From an uncultured Prevotella sp. (lineage in GTDB: Bacteria; Bacteroidota; Bacteroidia; Bacteroidales; Bacteroidaceae): DNA of 12,199 nucleotides. Location of the stretch: NCBI GenBank assembly GCA_934215545.1, contig CAKQAD010000035.1, positions 1 through 12,199 of the forward strand, given 5' to 3'. The number at the start of each line of letters is the position of its first letter. Position 1 is the stretch's first letter. Below the pieces are notes generated by a model, which was given only the letters and a program-made list of their open reading frames with translations, was not told the origin of the DNA and did not search any database. Shown here piece after piece: positions 1 to 7,074 of the stretch. The position numbers and the translations under genes were made by a program.

Positions 1-70
1 ATATATCATGCTGGTATGAAGTATTGACAAGAAAGCATTAAAACATTTTGGCGATTTGCCACCATGAAAG

Positions 71-150
71 GATTACATGGACCGAAAAATACGATTACAT
101 GGGTCAAAAAGAAGGGTTACATAGGGCGAAAAACACGATTACATGGGCGG
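71..150. repeat. Four degenerate ~22-bp tandem repeats
   Basis: Copies of a GATTACATGG-like core begin at 71, 93, 116 (as GTTACATAGG) and 137, at intervals of 22, 23 and 21 bases. Most are followed by a C/T plus an A-rich stretch (CGAAAAA or CAAAAA). The pattern is visible by eye. The period is far too short for a CRISPR array, and no reading frame runs through the repeats. Function is unknown. They sit about 40 bases beyond the hairpin terminator that closes clpB, so they may belong to the neighbouring locus left of the window. Confidence 0.7.
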
Positions 151-191
151 AAGAATAAATAGTTTATCAGACATTTGAAGTGACAAACAAC

Positions 192-257
192 AAAAAAAAT
201 GGGATTAACGACAATGAAGCTTCTTAAAATCTTCAGTTGTGTTAATCCCATTTTTTA
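192..257. terminator. Long bidirectional terminator after clpB
   Basis: A perfect outer stem pairs AAAAAATGGGATTAAC (ending at 209) with GTTAATCCCATTTTTT (241-256). An inner stem pairs ACAA-TGAAG (211-219) with CTTCAGTTGT (231-240) with one bulge, leaving a small A/T-rich loop. Read on the minus strand, the stem is followed by a run of eight T, as expected for intrinsic termination of clpB, which stops 55 bases upstream. The plus-strand side also ends in a T run, so it could stop transcription from either direction. Confidence 0.88.
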
Positions 258-311
258 TATTTAGCCTAAATCGGCTTAAGGCTATTTGATTTTAGTGTGT
301 GCAAAATCGTT

Positions 312-2900
312 TCAGTTGCTGAACACCAATTCCTGTTCATTGGCATCGATGGTGATAGGTTTCTCGCGTGTCACCTCATCGGCAAGAATCTTCTTCGAGA
401 GGTCGTTAAGCACACAACGCTGTATGGCTCGCTTCACAGGACGTGCACCAAACTCCGGGTCGTAGCCCTCGTTGGCAAGGAAGTCGATGGCGGCAGGCGT
501 TACGTTGAGGGTAAAGCCCTGTGGTTGCAGCATGCGCTTTACGGCATTGAGTTGCAGTGTCACCACCTGTGCTATCTCTGCCTTATTGAGCGGCAGGAAC
601 ATGATGGTTTCGTCGATACGGTTGAGGAATTCCGGACGTATTGTCTTCTTTAGCATCTCCATCACCTTCTGCTTGGTGTCGGCTATCAGTGCATCGTGGT
701 TGGTAGGCGTCATTGTGGCAAACTGTCCTTGTATGTACTGACTGCCCAGGTTAGATGTCATGATGATGATGGTGTTCTTGAAGTTGACGGTGCGGCCCTT
801 GTTGTCGGTGAGTCGGCCATCGTCGAGCACCTGCAGCAGTATATTGAACACATCAGGATGCGCCTTCTCTATCTCGTCGAAGAGCACCACCGAATAAGGT
901 TTTCTTCTTACTGCCTCAGTGAGCTGTCCGCCCTCATCATAACCTACATATCCTGGAGGCGCACCGATGAGTCGCGACACGCTGAACTTCTCTTGATACT
1001 CGCTCATGTCGATACGCGTCATCATGGTTTCGTCGTTGAACAGATATTCTGCCAATGCCTTTGCCAACTCAGTCTTGCCAACACCTGTTGTGCCGAGGAA
1101 TATGAACGAGGCTATAGGACGCTTAGGGTCTTGGAGTCCGGCACGCGAGCGTCTGACAGCATCGCTGACGGCACGTATGGCTTCGTCCTGTCCGATGACA
1201 CGCTTATGGAGCTCGGCTTCAAGATGCAACAACTTTTCGCGCTCGCTTTGCATCATTCGGGTCACAGGTATGCCCGTCCAACGGCTCACCACTTCGGCAA
1301 TGTCGTCGGCTGTCACCTCCTCGCGAATCATGGCATTGCCATCTTGTGTATGCCTCAGCTGCGACTGTATCTGCCTGATGTCCTCCTCCAAAGCCTTTAG
1401 TCTGCCATAGCGTATCTCTGCTACACGCTCGTAGTTGCCCTCGCGCTCGGCACGCTCTGCTTCAAACTTGAGTTGCTCCATCTGCTGCTTGTCTTGCTGG
1501 ATTTTGTTCACCAGGCCTTTCTCGCTCTCCCATTTTGCGCGGAAGGCACTCTCCTGCTCTTTTAGCTCGGCGATGTCGCGGTCGAGTTGTGCAATCTTGT
1601 CGGTGTCGTTCTCGCGCTTGATGGCCTCGCGCTCTATCTCGAGTTGCTTGAGTTTACGCGTAATTTCATCGAGTTCTTCAGGCACGGAGTCGCGCTCCAT
1701 ACGCAGTTTAGCGGCAGCCTCATCCATAAGGTCGATGGCCTTATCGGGCAGGAAACGATCAGAGATATAGCGCTCCGATAATTTCACGGCAGCGATGCAG
1801 GCATCGTCTTGTATACGCACCTTATGATGGTTTTCGTAGCGTTCCTTAAGACCACGCAATATACTGATGGCAGAGAGTTCGTCGGGCTCGTCGACCATTA
1901 CGGTTTGGAAGCGTCGCTCCAATGCTTTGTCCTTCTCGAAATACTTCTGGTATTCGTTGAGAGTGGTGGCACCAATGCTACGCAACTCGCCACGTGCCAA
2001 TGCTGGTTTCAGAATGTTGGCGGCATCCATGGCACCCTCGCCACCACCGGCACCCACCAGTGTGTGTATCTCGTCGATGAAGAGAATGATGCGATCATCA
2101 GAATTAGTAACCTCTTTGATTACGCTTTTGAGTCGTTCCTCGAACTCGCCCTTATACTTTGCACCAGCCACCAAGGCACCCATATCGAGTGAGTAGAGCT
2201 GCTTGTCTTTCAGGTTTTCGGGCACATCGCCTCTTACGATACGCTCTGCCAATCCTTCTACGATAGCGGTCTTACCCGTACCAGGCTCACCAATGAGGAT
2301 AGGGTTGTTCTTGGTGCGTCGCGACAGAATTTGCAACACACGACGAATCTCATCATCACGACCTATCACTGGGTCGAGCTTGCCTTGACGAGCCTCTTCA
2401 ACGAGGTTCTTGGCGTATTTCTGCAGACTCTGATAGTTTTCGTCGCCACTCTGCGACTGCACTTTCTGTCCCTGTCGCAGACTCTGAATGGCCTTAATGG
2501 TGTCGGCCTCGGTCATGCCAGCATCTTTCAGGATGCGACTTGCAGTGCCATTGACCTGCAGCAAAGCAAGCAACAACGGCTCTACACTCACAAACTCATC
2601 GCCATTCTTTTGGGCAAAGTCCTGTGCGTGCTGCAACACGGCATTGGCATCGTTCGACAGATAAGGTTGTCCGCCTTGCACACGAGGCAAGCGTTGCAGT
2701 TCGCTGTCTGCCACGACTTCCACCTGCTGCATATTGACACCAAGCTTCTGGAAGATGTAGCCAGCCACATCCTTAGCCTTTGTCAACAAACCCTTGAGCA
2801 AGTGTATCGGTTCGATAGACTGCTGCTGGTTGCGCTGAGCAGTGTTCACTGCTTCTTGCACCACCTCTTGAGCTTTGATTGTAAACTTGTCGAATGTCAT
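312..2900 (-). CDS. clpB: ATP-dependent protein disaggregase ClpB (Hsp100)
   Basis: Cytoplasmic AAA+ chaperone that, with DnaK/DnaJ/GrpE, pulls polypeptides out of aggregates after heat stress. At 862 residues it has full ClpB length. Order of parts: Clp N-domain (about 1-145); first ATPase module with Walker A GEPGTGKT (204-211), pore loop KYKG (248-251) and Walker B ILFIDE (272-277); a long charged coiled-coil middle domain (about 400-530), which distinguishes ClpB from ClpA/ClpX; second module with Walker A GTTGVGKT (603-610), pore motif GYVGYDEGG (650-658) and Walker B VVLFDE (671-676); C-terminal small domain. No IGF/IGL-type ClpP-docking loop was noticed, consistent with a disaggregase rather than a protease partner. 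The start is supported by a good Shine-Dalgarno, GAAAGGAG (2916-2909), eight bases ahead of ATG. It is a single-gene unit, divergent from the sialic acid operon and closed by the hairpin at 192-257. No damage is visible. Confidence 0.98.
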   Translation of the reverse strand: MTFDKFTIKAQEVVQEAVNTAQRNQQQSIEPIHLLKGLLTKAKDVAGYIFQKLGVNMQQVEVVADSELQRLPRVQGGQPYLSNDANAVLQHAQDFAQKNGDEFVSVEPLLLALLQVNGTASRILKDAGMTEADTIKAIQSLRQGQKVQSQSGDENYQSLQKYAKNLVEEARQGKLDPVIGRDDEIRRVLQILSRRTKNNPILIGEPGTGKTAIVEGLAERIVRGDVPENLKDKQLYSLDMGALVAGAKYKGEFEERLKSVIKEVTNSDDRIILFIDEIHTLVGAGGGEGAMDAANILKPALARGELRSIGATTLNEYQKYFEKDKALERRFQTVMVDEPDELSAISILRGLKERYENHHKVRIQDDACIAAVKLSERYISDRFLPDKAIDLMDEAAAKLRMERDSVPEELDEITRKLKQLEIEREAIKRENDTDKIAQLDRDIAELKEQESAFRAKWESEKGLVNKIQQDKQQMEQLKFEAERAEREGNYERVAEIRYGRLKALEEDIRQIQSQLRHTQDGNAMIREEVTADDIAEVVSRWTGIPVTRMMQSEREKLLHLEAELHKRVIGQDEAIRAVSDAVRRSRAGLQDPKRPIASFIFLGTTGVGKTELAKALAEYLFNDETMMTRIDMSEYQEKFSVSRLIGAPPGYVGYDEGGQLTEAVRRKPYSVVLFDEIEKAHPDVFNILLQVLDDGRLTDNKGRTVNFKNTIIIMTSNLGSQYIQGQFATMTPTNHDALIADTKQKVMEMLKKTIRPEFLNRIDETIMFLPLNKAEIAQVVTLQLNAVKRMLQPQGFTLNVTPAAIDFLANEGYDPEFGARPVKRAIQRCVLNDLSKKILADEVTREKPITIDANEQELVFSN

Positions 2901-3007
2901 ATTATGTTCTCCTTTCTATATTATTATCATTTAAAAAATGTTGGGTGTTAGCATGTTTATGCTTTCACTTTCAACAAACACAAACTACATGCCCATGCAG
3001 TAAAACC

Positions 3008-3060
3008 GACAAAATGTCAGACAAAACAACGCAAATATTTATTATACATGTCATTTTGTC
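3008..3060. promoter_or_regulatory. Inverted GACAAAATG element, candidate clpB operator
   Basis: GACAAAATGTCA (3008-3019) and, on the opposite strand, GACAAAATGACA (3060-3049) match at 11 of 12 positions and form an inverted pair about 32 bases apart. Each copy is itself nearly dyad-symmetric (GACA, 3 bases, TGTC). The left copy overlaps CAAA at 3010-3013, which could serve as a minus-strand -33 TTTG. A poor -7 candidate (CAAACTA at 2981-2987, one base short of CAAAnnTA) lies 22 bases away. That arrangement would suit a heat-shock regulator site for clpB, but the regulator is not identifiable from the sequence and a role for the divergent operon cannot be excluded. Confidence 0.4.
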
Positions 3061-3277
3061 AGCTTATACGGGTATTTATTAACATTTAGATAATCAAATA
3101 GCCAAACGACTTTAAGAAAACATCAAAAGCATAACTATTTTACAAATGATGATAGCTTACTGCTGCATGTATCAAGGCTAAAAGTAATTTCGCAAAAAAC
3201 GACACAAGTCGCTGGTAGGAATTAATAAAAAATATTATTAAATAAACTTTATTTTAAAATATTTATTTATAAAGTGT

Positions 3278-3308
3278 TTTGTAGTTCAGGAAATATTTTT
3301 TATTTTTG
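3278..3308 (+). promoter_or_regulatory. Bacteroidetes-type promoter of the sialic acid operon
   Basis: TTTG at 3278-3281 is followed after exactly 19 bases by TATTTTTG at 3301-3308. This matches the -33 TTTG / -7 TAnnTTTG consensus of the Bacteroidetes housekeeping sigma factor. Transcription would begin near 3314-3316, giving a leader of about 80 bases before nanT. The surrounding DNA (3220-3310) is very A/T-rich. Confidence 0.75.
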
Positions 3309-3326
3309 CAGAAGTTATGCAGGCTT

Positions 3327-3353
3327 TATGCATGCATACACATATTATAATAT
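3327..3353. promoter_or_regulatory. Two adjacent 12-bp palindromes in the nanT leader
   Basis: TATGCATGCATA (3327-3338) and ATATTATAATAT (3342-3353) are both perfect palindromes just downstream of the predicted start of transcription. A second half-motif, ATGCA (3316-3320), lies upstream and can also pair with TGCAT in the first palindrome. This is a plausible operator position for a sialic-acid-responsive repressor, but no regulator gene is present in the window and A/T-rich DNA gives such symmetry by chance fairly often. Confidence 0.35.
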
Positions 3354-3394
3354 ACATAAACCTAAATTAAACAAACCAAACTAACCCAAACAAG

Positions 3395-4630
3395 ATGAAA
3401 CAAAGCAAGTACTACCCTTGGATTGTGGTAGCCCTATTGTGGATAGTGGCACTGCTCAACTACATGGACCGCCAGATGCTGTCTACAATGCAAGAAGCTA
3501 TGAAAGCCGACATTGCCGAACTCAACAAAGCCGAGGCATTTGGTGCATTAATGGCTATATTCTTATGGATATACGGACTGGTGAGCCCGTTTGCAGGAGT
3601 CGTTGCAGATAGGGTTAGTCGCAAGCGTCTTGTTGTGGGTAGCTTGTTTGTATGGTCGGCAGTGACGCTACTGATGGGCTATGCCAGCAATTTTCAACAA
3701 TTGTATTGGTTGCGCGCCTTCATGGGCATTTCGGAAGCACTCTACATTCCCTCTGCCCTATCGCTCATAGCCGACTGGCATGAGGGCAAATCGCGCTCGT
3801 TGGCAATAGGCATACACATGACAGGTCTGTATATCGGACAGGCAGTGGGTGGCTTTGGTGCTACTATAGCTGCCACATTCTCATGGCACTCCACCTTCCA
3901 AGGCTTCGGATGGGTGGGCGTGATCTACGCCGTGGTGCTGGCATTCACCCTCTTTGACAAGCCTAAGCCAGTGGCAAACACACCACCACAGGCTGCCAAA
4001 GACGCAGGCAAGGAGAGCATTCTGCACGGACTGAGCGTGGTGTTCTCTACATGGACATTCTGGGTGATACTCATCTATTTCGCCGCACCAAGCCTTCCTG
4101 GATGGGCAACGAAAAACTGGCTGCCCACACTCTTCTCGCAGAGCATAGGCATACCTATGGAAGAAGCCGGACCTATATCTACAATAACGATTGCCATGTC
4201 GTCGTTTGTGGGTGTGATAGTGGGTGGCATACTGTCGGATAAGTGGGTGCTACGCAACATACGCGGCAGAATATACACCAGCGCCATTGGCTTGGGAATG
4301 ACAATTCCTGCACTCGTATTGCTTGGCGTGGGACATAGCCTCACCGCTGTGGTGGGTGCCGGACTGCTCTTCGGTATGGGCTACGGCATGTTCGATGCCA
4401 ACAACATGCCTATACTCTGCCAGATTATATCTGCCAAGTATCGCGCCACAGCCTACGGCGTGATGAATATGGTGGGCGTGTTCGCAGGTGCTGCTGTGAC
4501 ACACGTGCTCGGACGATGGACCGATGGCGGCAACCTCGGAATGGGATTTGCCATTCTCGGCAGCGTAGTGCTCGTGGCATTGGTGCTGCAGCTTGCTTGC
4601 CTGCGCCCTACCACCGACAACAAAGAATAG
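3395..4630 (+). CDS. nanT: MFS sugar-acid transporter, probable sialic acid importer NanT
   Basis: Inner-membrane major facilitator of 411 residues with about 12 hydrophobic segments (roughly 9-27, 49-70, 78-96, 105-125, 134-160, 171-187, 213-231, 258-280, 293-312, 315-333, 352-372, 382-402). The first segment ends in NYMDRQ (22-27), like the NY-DR signature of the anion:cation symporter group. The loop between segments 2 and 3 carries motif A, GVVADRVSRKR (68-78), and a second, weaker copy, GGILSDKW, lies at 277-284. The central loop (about 188-212) is hydrophilic. Immediate neighbours are sialate lyase and the ManNAc epimerase, so the likely substrate is N-acetylneuraminate imported with protons or sodium; specificity is inferred from context, not from residues. 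It is first in the operon, and the lyase starts 55 bases after its stop. No strong Shine-Dalgarno precedes ATG, which is usual in this phylum. Confidence 0.88.
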   Translation: MKQSKYYPWIVVALLWIVALLNYMDRQMLSTMQEAMKADIAELNKAEAFGALMAIFLWIYGLVSPFAGVVADRVSRKRLVVGSLFVWSAVTLLMGYASNFQQLYWLRAFMGISEALYIPSALSLIADWHEGKSRSLAIGIHMTGLYIGQAVGGFGATIAATFSWHSTFQGFGWVGVIYAVVLAFTLFDKPKPVANTPPQAAKDAGKESILHGLSVVFSTWTFWVILIYFAAPSLPGWATKNWLPTLFSQSIGIPMEEAGPISTITIAMSSFVGVIVGGILSDKWVLRNIRGRIYTSAIGLGMTIPALVLLGVGHSLTAVVGAGLLFGMGYGMFDANNMPILCQIISAKYRATAYGVMNMVGVFAGAAVTHVLGRWTDGGNLGMGFAILGSVVLVALVLQLACLRPTTDNKE

Positions 4631-4685
4631 AAACATACATTAACTACACTCATTAACATAAGAAATAAATTTAAACAACAGAAAG

Positions 4686-5603
4686 ATGGAAAAGATTATA
4701 GGACTTATAGATGCACCATTCACACCATTCCATGCCAATGGCGATGTGAACCTTGAACCCATTGAGGCATACGCCAAAATGCTTCAGAACAATGGTTTGA
4801 AGGGTGTGTTCATCAATGGCTCGTCGGGCGAGGGCTACATGCTCACCACCGAAGAGCGCATGCAGCTTGCCGAGCGTTGGGTAAGCGTGGCACCAGAAGG
4901 CTTCAAGGTGATTGTGCACGTGGGCAGTTGCTGCCTGCGCGAGAGCAAGCGCCTGGCAGAGCACGCCGCAAAGATAGGTGCGTGGGGCATCGGTGCTATG
5001 GCACCTCCATTCCCTAAAATCGGACGCATAGAGGAACTTGTGGAGTATTGCGAAACTATTGCCAATGCTGCTCCAAACCTGCCGTTCTACTACTATCATA
5101 TACCTGCATTCAACGGCGCATTCCTGCCAATGATCGACTTGCTGAAAGCCGTGGACGGACGCATAGCCAACTTCGCTGGCATCAAGTACACTTACGAGTG
5201 CCTGTATGAGTATAACCAATGCCGCCTGTATGGTAATGGCAAATACGACATGCTGCACGGACAAGACGAAACAATACTGCCTTCACTGGCACAGGGCGGC
5301 GCCCGTGGCGGAATAGGTGGCACAACCAACTATAATGGTCGCGAACTTGTGGGCATAATAGATGCCTGGAACCGTGGCGATATAGAGACTGCACGCGAAA
5401 AACAAAACTTCTCGCAGGAGGTTATAAACGTGATATGCCACTACCGCGGCAACATCGTGGGCGGCAAGCGCATCATGAAACTGCTCGGTTTCGACCTCGG
5501 ACCTAACCGCGTGCCATTCCGCAATATGACCAACGCCGAAGAAGAGGCTATGCGCAAGGAACTTGAGCAGATTGGATTCTTTGAGCGCGCAAACAAATTC
5601 TAA
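4686..5603 (+). CDS. nanA: N-acetylneuraminate lyase
   Basis: Cytoplasmic class I aldolase that cleaves N-acetylneuraminate to N-acetylmannosamine and pyruvate; called NanL in Bacteroides. At 305 residues it has normal length for the DHDPS/NAL TIM-barrel family. Visible motifs: GSSGE (45-49), the carboxylate-binding loop equivalent to GSTGE in E. coli NanA; YHIP (137-140), which contains the catalytic tyrosine at the E. coli position (Tyr137); and GIKYT (165-169), with Lys167 as the Schiff-base lysine. The GGTTN segment at 211-215 fits the family's C-terminal part of the barrel. Flanking transporter and ManNAc epimerase genes favour sialate lyase over dihydrodipicolinate synthase. Start: ATG follows a weak GAAAG. 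The next gene is 104 bases downstream, across a structured spacer. Confidence 0.94.
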   Translation: MEKIIGLIDAPFTPFHANGDVNLEPIEAYAKMLQNNGLKGVFINGSSGEGYMLTTEERMQLAERWVSVAPEGFKVIVHVGSCCLRESKRLAEHAAKIGAWGIGAMAPPFPKIGRIEELVEYCETIANAAPNLPFYYYHIPAFNGAFLPMIDLLKAVDGRIANFAGIKYTYECLYEYNQCRLYGNGKYDMLHGQDETILPSLAQGGARGGIGGTTNYNGRELVGIIDAWNRGDIETAREKQNFSQEVINVICHYRGNIVGGKRIMKLLGFDLGPNRVPFRNMTNAEEEAMRKELEQIGFFERANKF

Positions 5604-5620
5604 AAGATAATAAATGTTTC

Positions 5621-5690
5621 AACAATCCCTAACCGGGTTGTTAGATATAGGAGACTGAAAACACTTTATCCGGTATAACAACCGATTAGG
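5621..5690 (+). promoter_or_regulatory. Intercistronic RNA structure with competing hairpins
   Basis: A long stem pairs CCTAACCGGGTTGTTA (5628-5643) with TAACAACCGATTAGG (5676-5690): 14 pairs, one mismatch and one bulged G. Two smaller hairpins use the same bases: AACAA-CCC (5621-5629) with GGGTTGTT (5635-5642), and CGGT (5671-5674) with ACCG (5681-5684). The long form and the two-hairpin form exclude each other. The right arm ends in TTAGG, 17 bases before the epimerase ATG. No T run follows, so this is not an intrinsic terminator; processing, mRNA stabilisation or translation control are possible roles. Confidence 0.5.
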
Positions 5691-5707
5691 ACTAAAACAC
5701 TATCATT

Positions 5708-6892
5708 ATGGACGTAAAGGAATATATCAGCAGATGGGCACTTTCGTATAAGAAAGATCTCACAGAAAACATCATGCCGTTTTGGATGTCGCATGGTTGG
5801 GACAGAAAGAATGGTGGAGTGTACACATGCGTCGACCGCGACGGAAGCCTTATGGACACCACTAAGTCGGTGTGGTTTCAAGGTCGTTTTGCATTTATCT
5901 GCGCTTTTGCCTACAACAATGTAGAGAAAAATCCAGAATGGCTCGAGGCAGCCAAGAGCACACTGGAATTCATTGAAAAGCACTGCTTCGACAAAGACGG
6001 ACACATGTACTTCTCGGTGACAGCAGAGGGCACCCCACTGCGCAAACGCCGCTACGTATTCTCTGAGACATTCGCATCAATAGCAATGTCGGAATATGCC
6101 CTTGCCACAGGCGAACAGCATTGGGCAAAGCGTGCACTGGAGATATTCGAAGACACACAGCGATTTCTTAACACTCCTGGATTCCTGGAACCTAAGTTCG
6201 AACCTAATGTGCAGCTGCAGAGCCATAGTATAATAATGATTCTTATCAATGTGGGATCTTGCATTCGCAAGGTGGTCGACGATCCAAAACTCACAGCACA
6301 GATAGACGAGTCGATTGCCAAGCTGAAGAAATATTTCATTCACCCAGAGTTTAAGTGCCTGCTCGAAACGGTGGGTATGAACGGTGAGTTCGTCGATACT
6401 AACATGACTCGCACCATCAACCCCGGACATTGCATCGAGACTTCATGGTTTATCATGGAAGAGGCTAAGCTGCGCGGCTGGGACAAGGATATGCTCGACA
6501 CCGCACTCACCATCTTCGACTGGTCGTGGGACTGGGGCTGGGACAAGCAGTATGGCGGTATCATCAACTTCCGCGACTGCCGCAACCTGCCACCACAAGA
6601 CTACTCGCAAGACATGAAGTTCTGGTGGCCACAATGCGAGGCTATCATCTCTTCGCTTTATGCCTACCTTGCCACAGGCGACGAGAAATATCTGTATCGC
6701 CATGAGCGCATCAGCGAGTGGACTTATGCACACTTCCCCGACAACGAACACGGCGAGTGGTATGGCTACCTGCACCGCGACGGCACTGTGGCACAGCCTG
6801 CCAAGGGCAACCTGTTTAAGGGTCCATTCCACATTCCTCGCATGATGATTAAGAGCTACATGCTCTGCCAGGAAATACTTAAAAAGTTATAG
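5708..6892 (+). CDS. N-acylglucosamine 2-epimerase (AGE/RnBP family)
   Basis: Cytoplasmic (alpha/alpha)6-barrel epimerase interconverting N-acetylmannosamine and N-acetylglucosamine without phosphorylation. At 394 residues it is full length for the family, with no signal peptide. Family-type active-site residues are visible: Arg60 in FQGR, His241 in GHCIE (240-244), Trp306-Trp307 and Glu311 in the WWPQCE stretch, and His375 in KGPFHIPR (371-378). They correspond to the arginine and two catalytic histidines known from cyanobacterial and mammalian AGE. In B. fragilis the equivalent enzyme (there named NanE) replaces the ManNAc kinase / ManNAc-6-P epimerase route, so GlcNAc rather than ManNAc-6-P is the product. 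Position after sialate lyase makes this role very likely here. It is the last gene before the strong terminator at 6904-6966. A cellobiose 2-epimerase, a related fold, is less likely given the neighbours. Confidence 0.92.
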   Translation: MDVKEYISRWALSYKKDLTENIMPFWMSHGWDRKNGGVYTCVDRDGSLMDTTKSVWFQGRFAFICAFAYNNVEKNPEWLEAAKSTLEFIEKHCFDKDGHMYFSVTAEGTPLRKRRYVFSETFASIAMSEYALATGEQHWAKRALEIFEDTQRFLNTPGFLEPKFEPNVQLQSHSIIMILINVGSCIRKVVDDPKLTAQIDESIAKLKKYFIHPEFKCLLETVGMNGEFVDTNMTRTINPGHCIETSWFIMEEAKLRGWDKDMLDTALTIFDWSWDWGWDKQYGGIINFRDCRNLPPQDYSQDMKFWWPQCEAIISSLYAYLATGDEKYLYRHERISEWTYAHFPDNEHGEWYGYLHRDGTVAQPAKGNLFKGPFHIPRMMIKSYMLCQEILKKL

Positions 6893-6903
6893 AATAAAAT
6901 CAT

Positions 6904-6966
6904 AAGCCCTGCCTGCAGCTTGCCAATATAATCAATGGCAAGCCACAAGCGGGGCTTTTTATTTTT
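6904..6966 (+). terminator. Intrinsic terminator of the nan operon
   Basis: The outer stem AAGCCCTGC (6904-6912) pairs with GCGGGGCTT (6949-6957, one G-U pair). The inner stem GCTTGCCA (6918-6925) pairs perfectly with TGGCAAGC (6936-6943). A T-rich run with a single A follows from 6956 to 6968. It begins 11 bases after the epimerase stop. Confidence 0.9.
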
Positions 6967-7068
6967 TTCTTTCAAAGGCTGATTTTAGTACTAACAGGCA
7001 CTACACGCCACAACGACTACGCCCATGTTACATCCGATGACTACCTGTACGAACAACGCTCATTCTAA
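6967..7068 (+). pseudogene. Possible remnant coding segment ending just before the kelch gene
   Basis: In the same frame as the following gene, codons from about 6967 to a TAA at 7066-7068 are free of stops and read like protein, ending TSDDYLYEQRSF. The third positions are rich in C, as in the real genes here. No ATG opens the frame, and it runs back into the terminator T-run. It could be the tail of a deleted gene, or chance: about 33 open codons are not rare. I do not recognise the family. Confidence 0.2.
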
Positions 7069-7074
7069 AACAGC

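Noticed and set aside
71..150. Possible CRISPR array
   Set aside because: The interval is only 21-23 bases, the copies are degenerate, spacers would be about 10 bases, and no cas gene is present.
696..1400. Plus-strand open frame of 234 codons antisense to clpB
   Set aside because: It is a shadow of clpB, which has all its motifs intact; the translation has no recognisable domain.
2331..2951. Plus-strand open frame of 206 codons over the 5' end of clpB
   Set aside because: It is antisense to the ClpB N-domain, with no supporting motif or ribosome-binding site.
2901..3394. A small gene in the divergent clpB/nanT spacer
   Set aside because: Only a short plus-strand frame (2894-3082) is open; it overlaps the clpB start and its composition is that of A/T-rich intergenic DNA.
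4250..4636. Minus-strand open frame over the end of nanT
   Set aside because: It is a shadow of membrane-protein codons with no independent evidence.
4671..5264. Minus-strand open frame of 197 codons over nanA
   Set aside because: It is antisense to a well-supported lyase gene; cysteine- and histidine-rich composition is typical of a shadow frame.
4686..5603. Dihydrodipicolinate synthase (dapA), given ddh nearby
   Set aside because: The YHIP and GSSGE motifs and the position between nanT and the ManNAc epimerase fit sialate lyase better; ddh has its own promoter and is separated by another gene.
5621..5642. Intrinsic terminator between nanA and the epimerase
   Set aside because: The hairpins are not followed by a T run, so simple termination is unlikely and the genes are probably co-transcribed.
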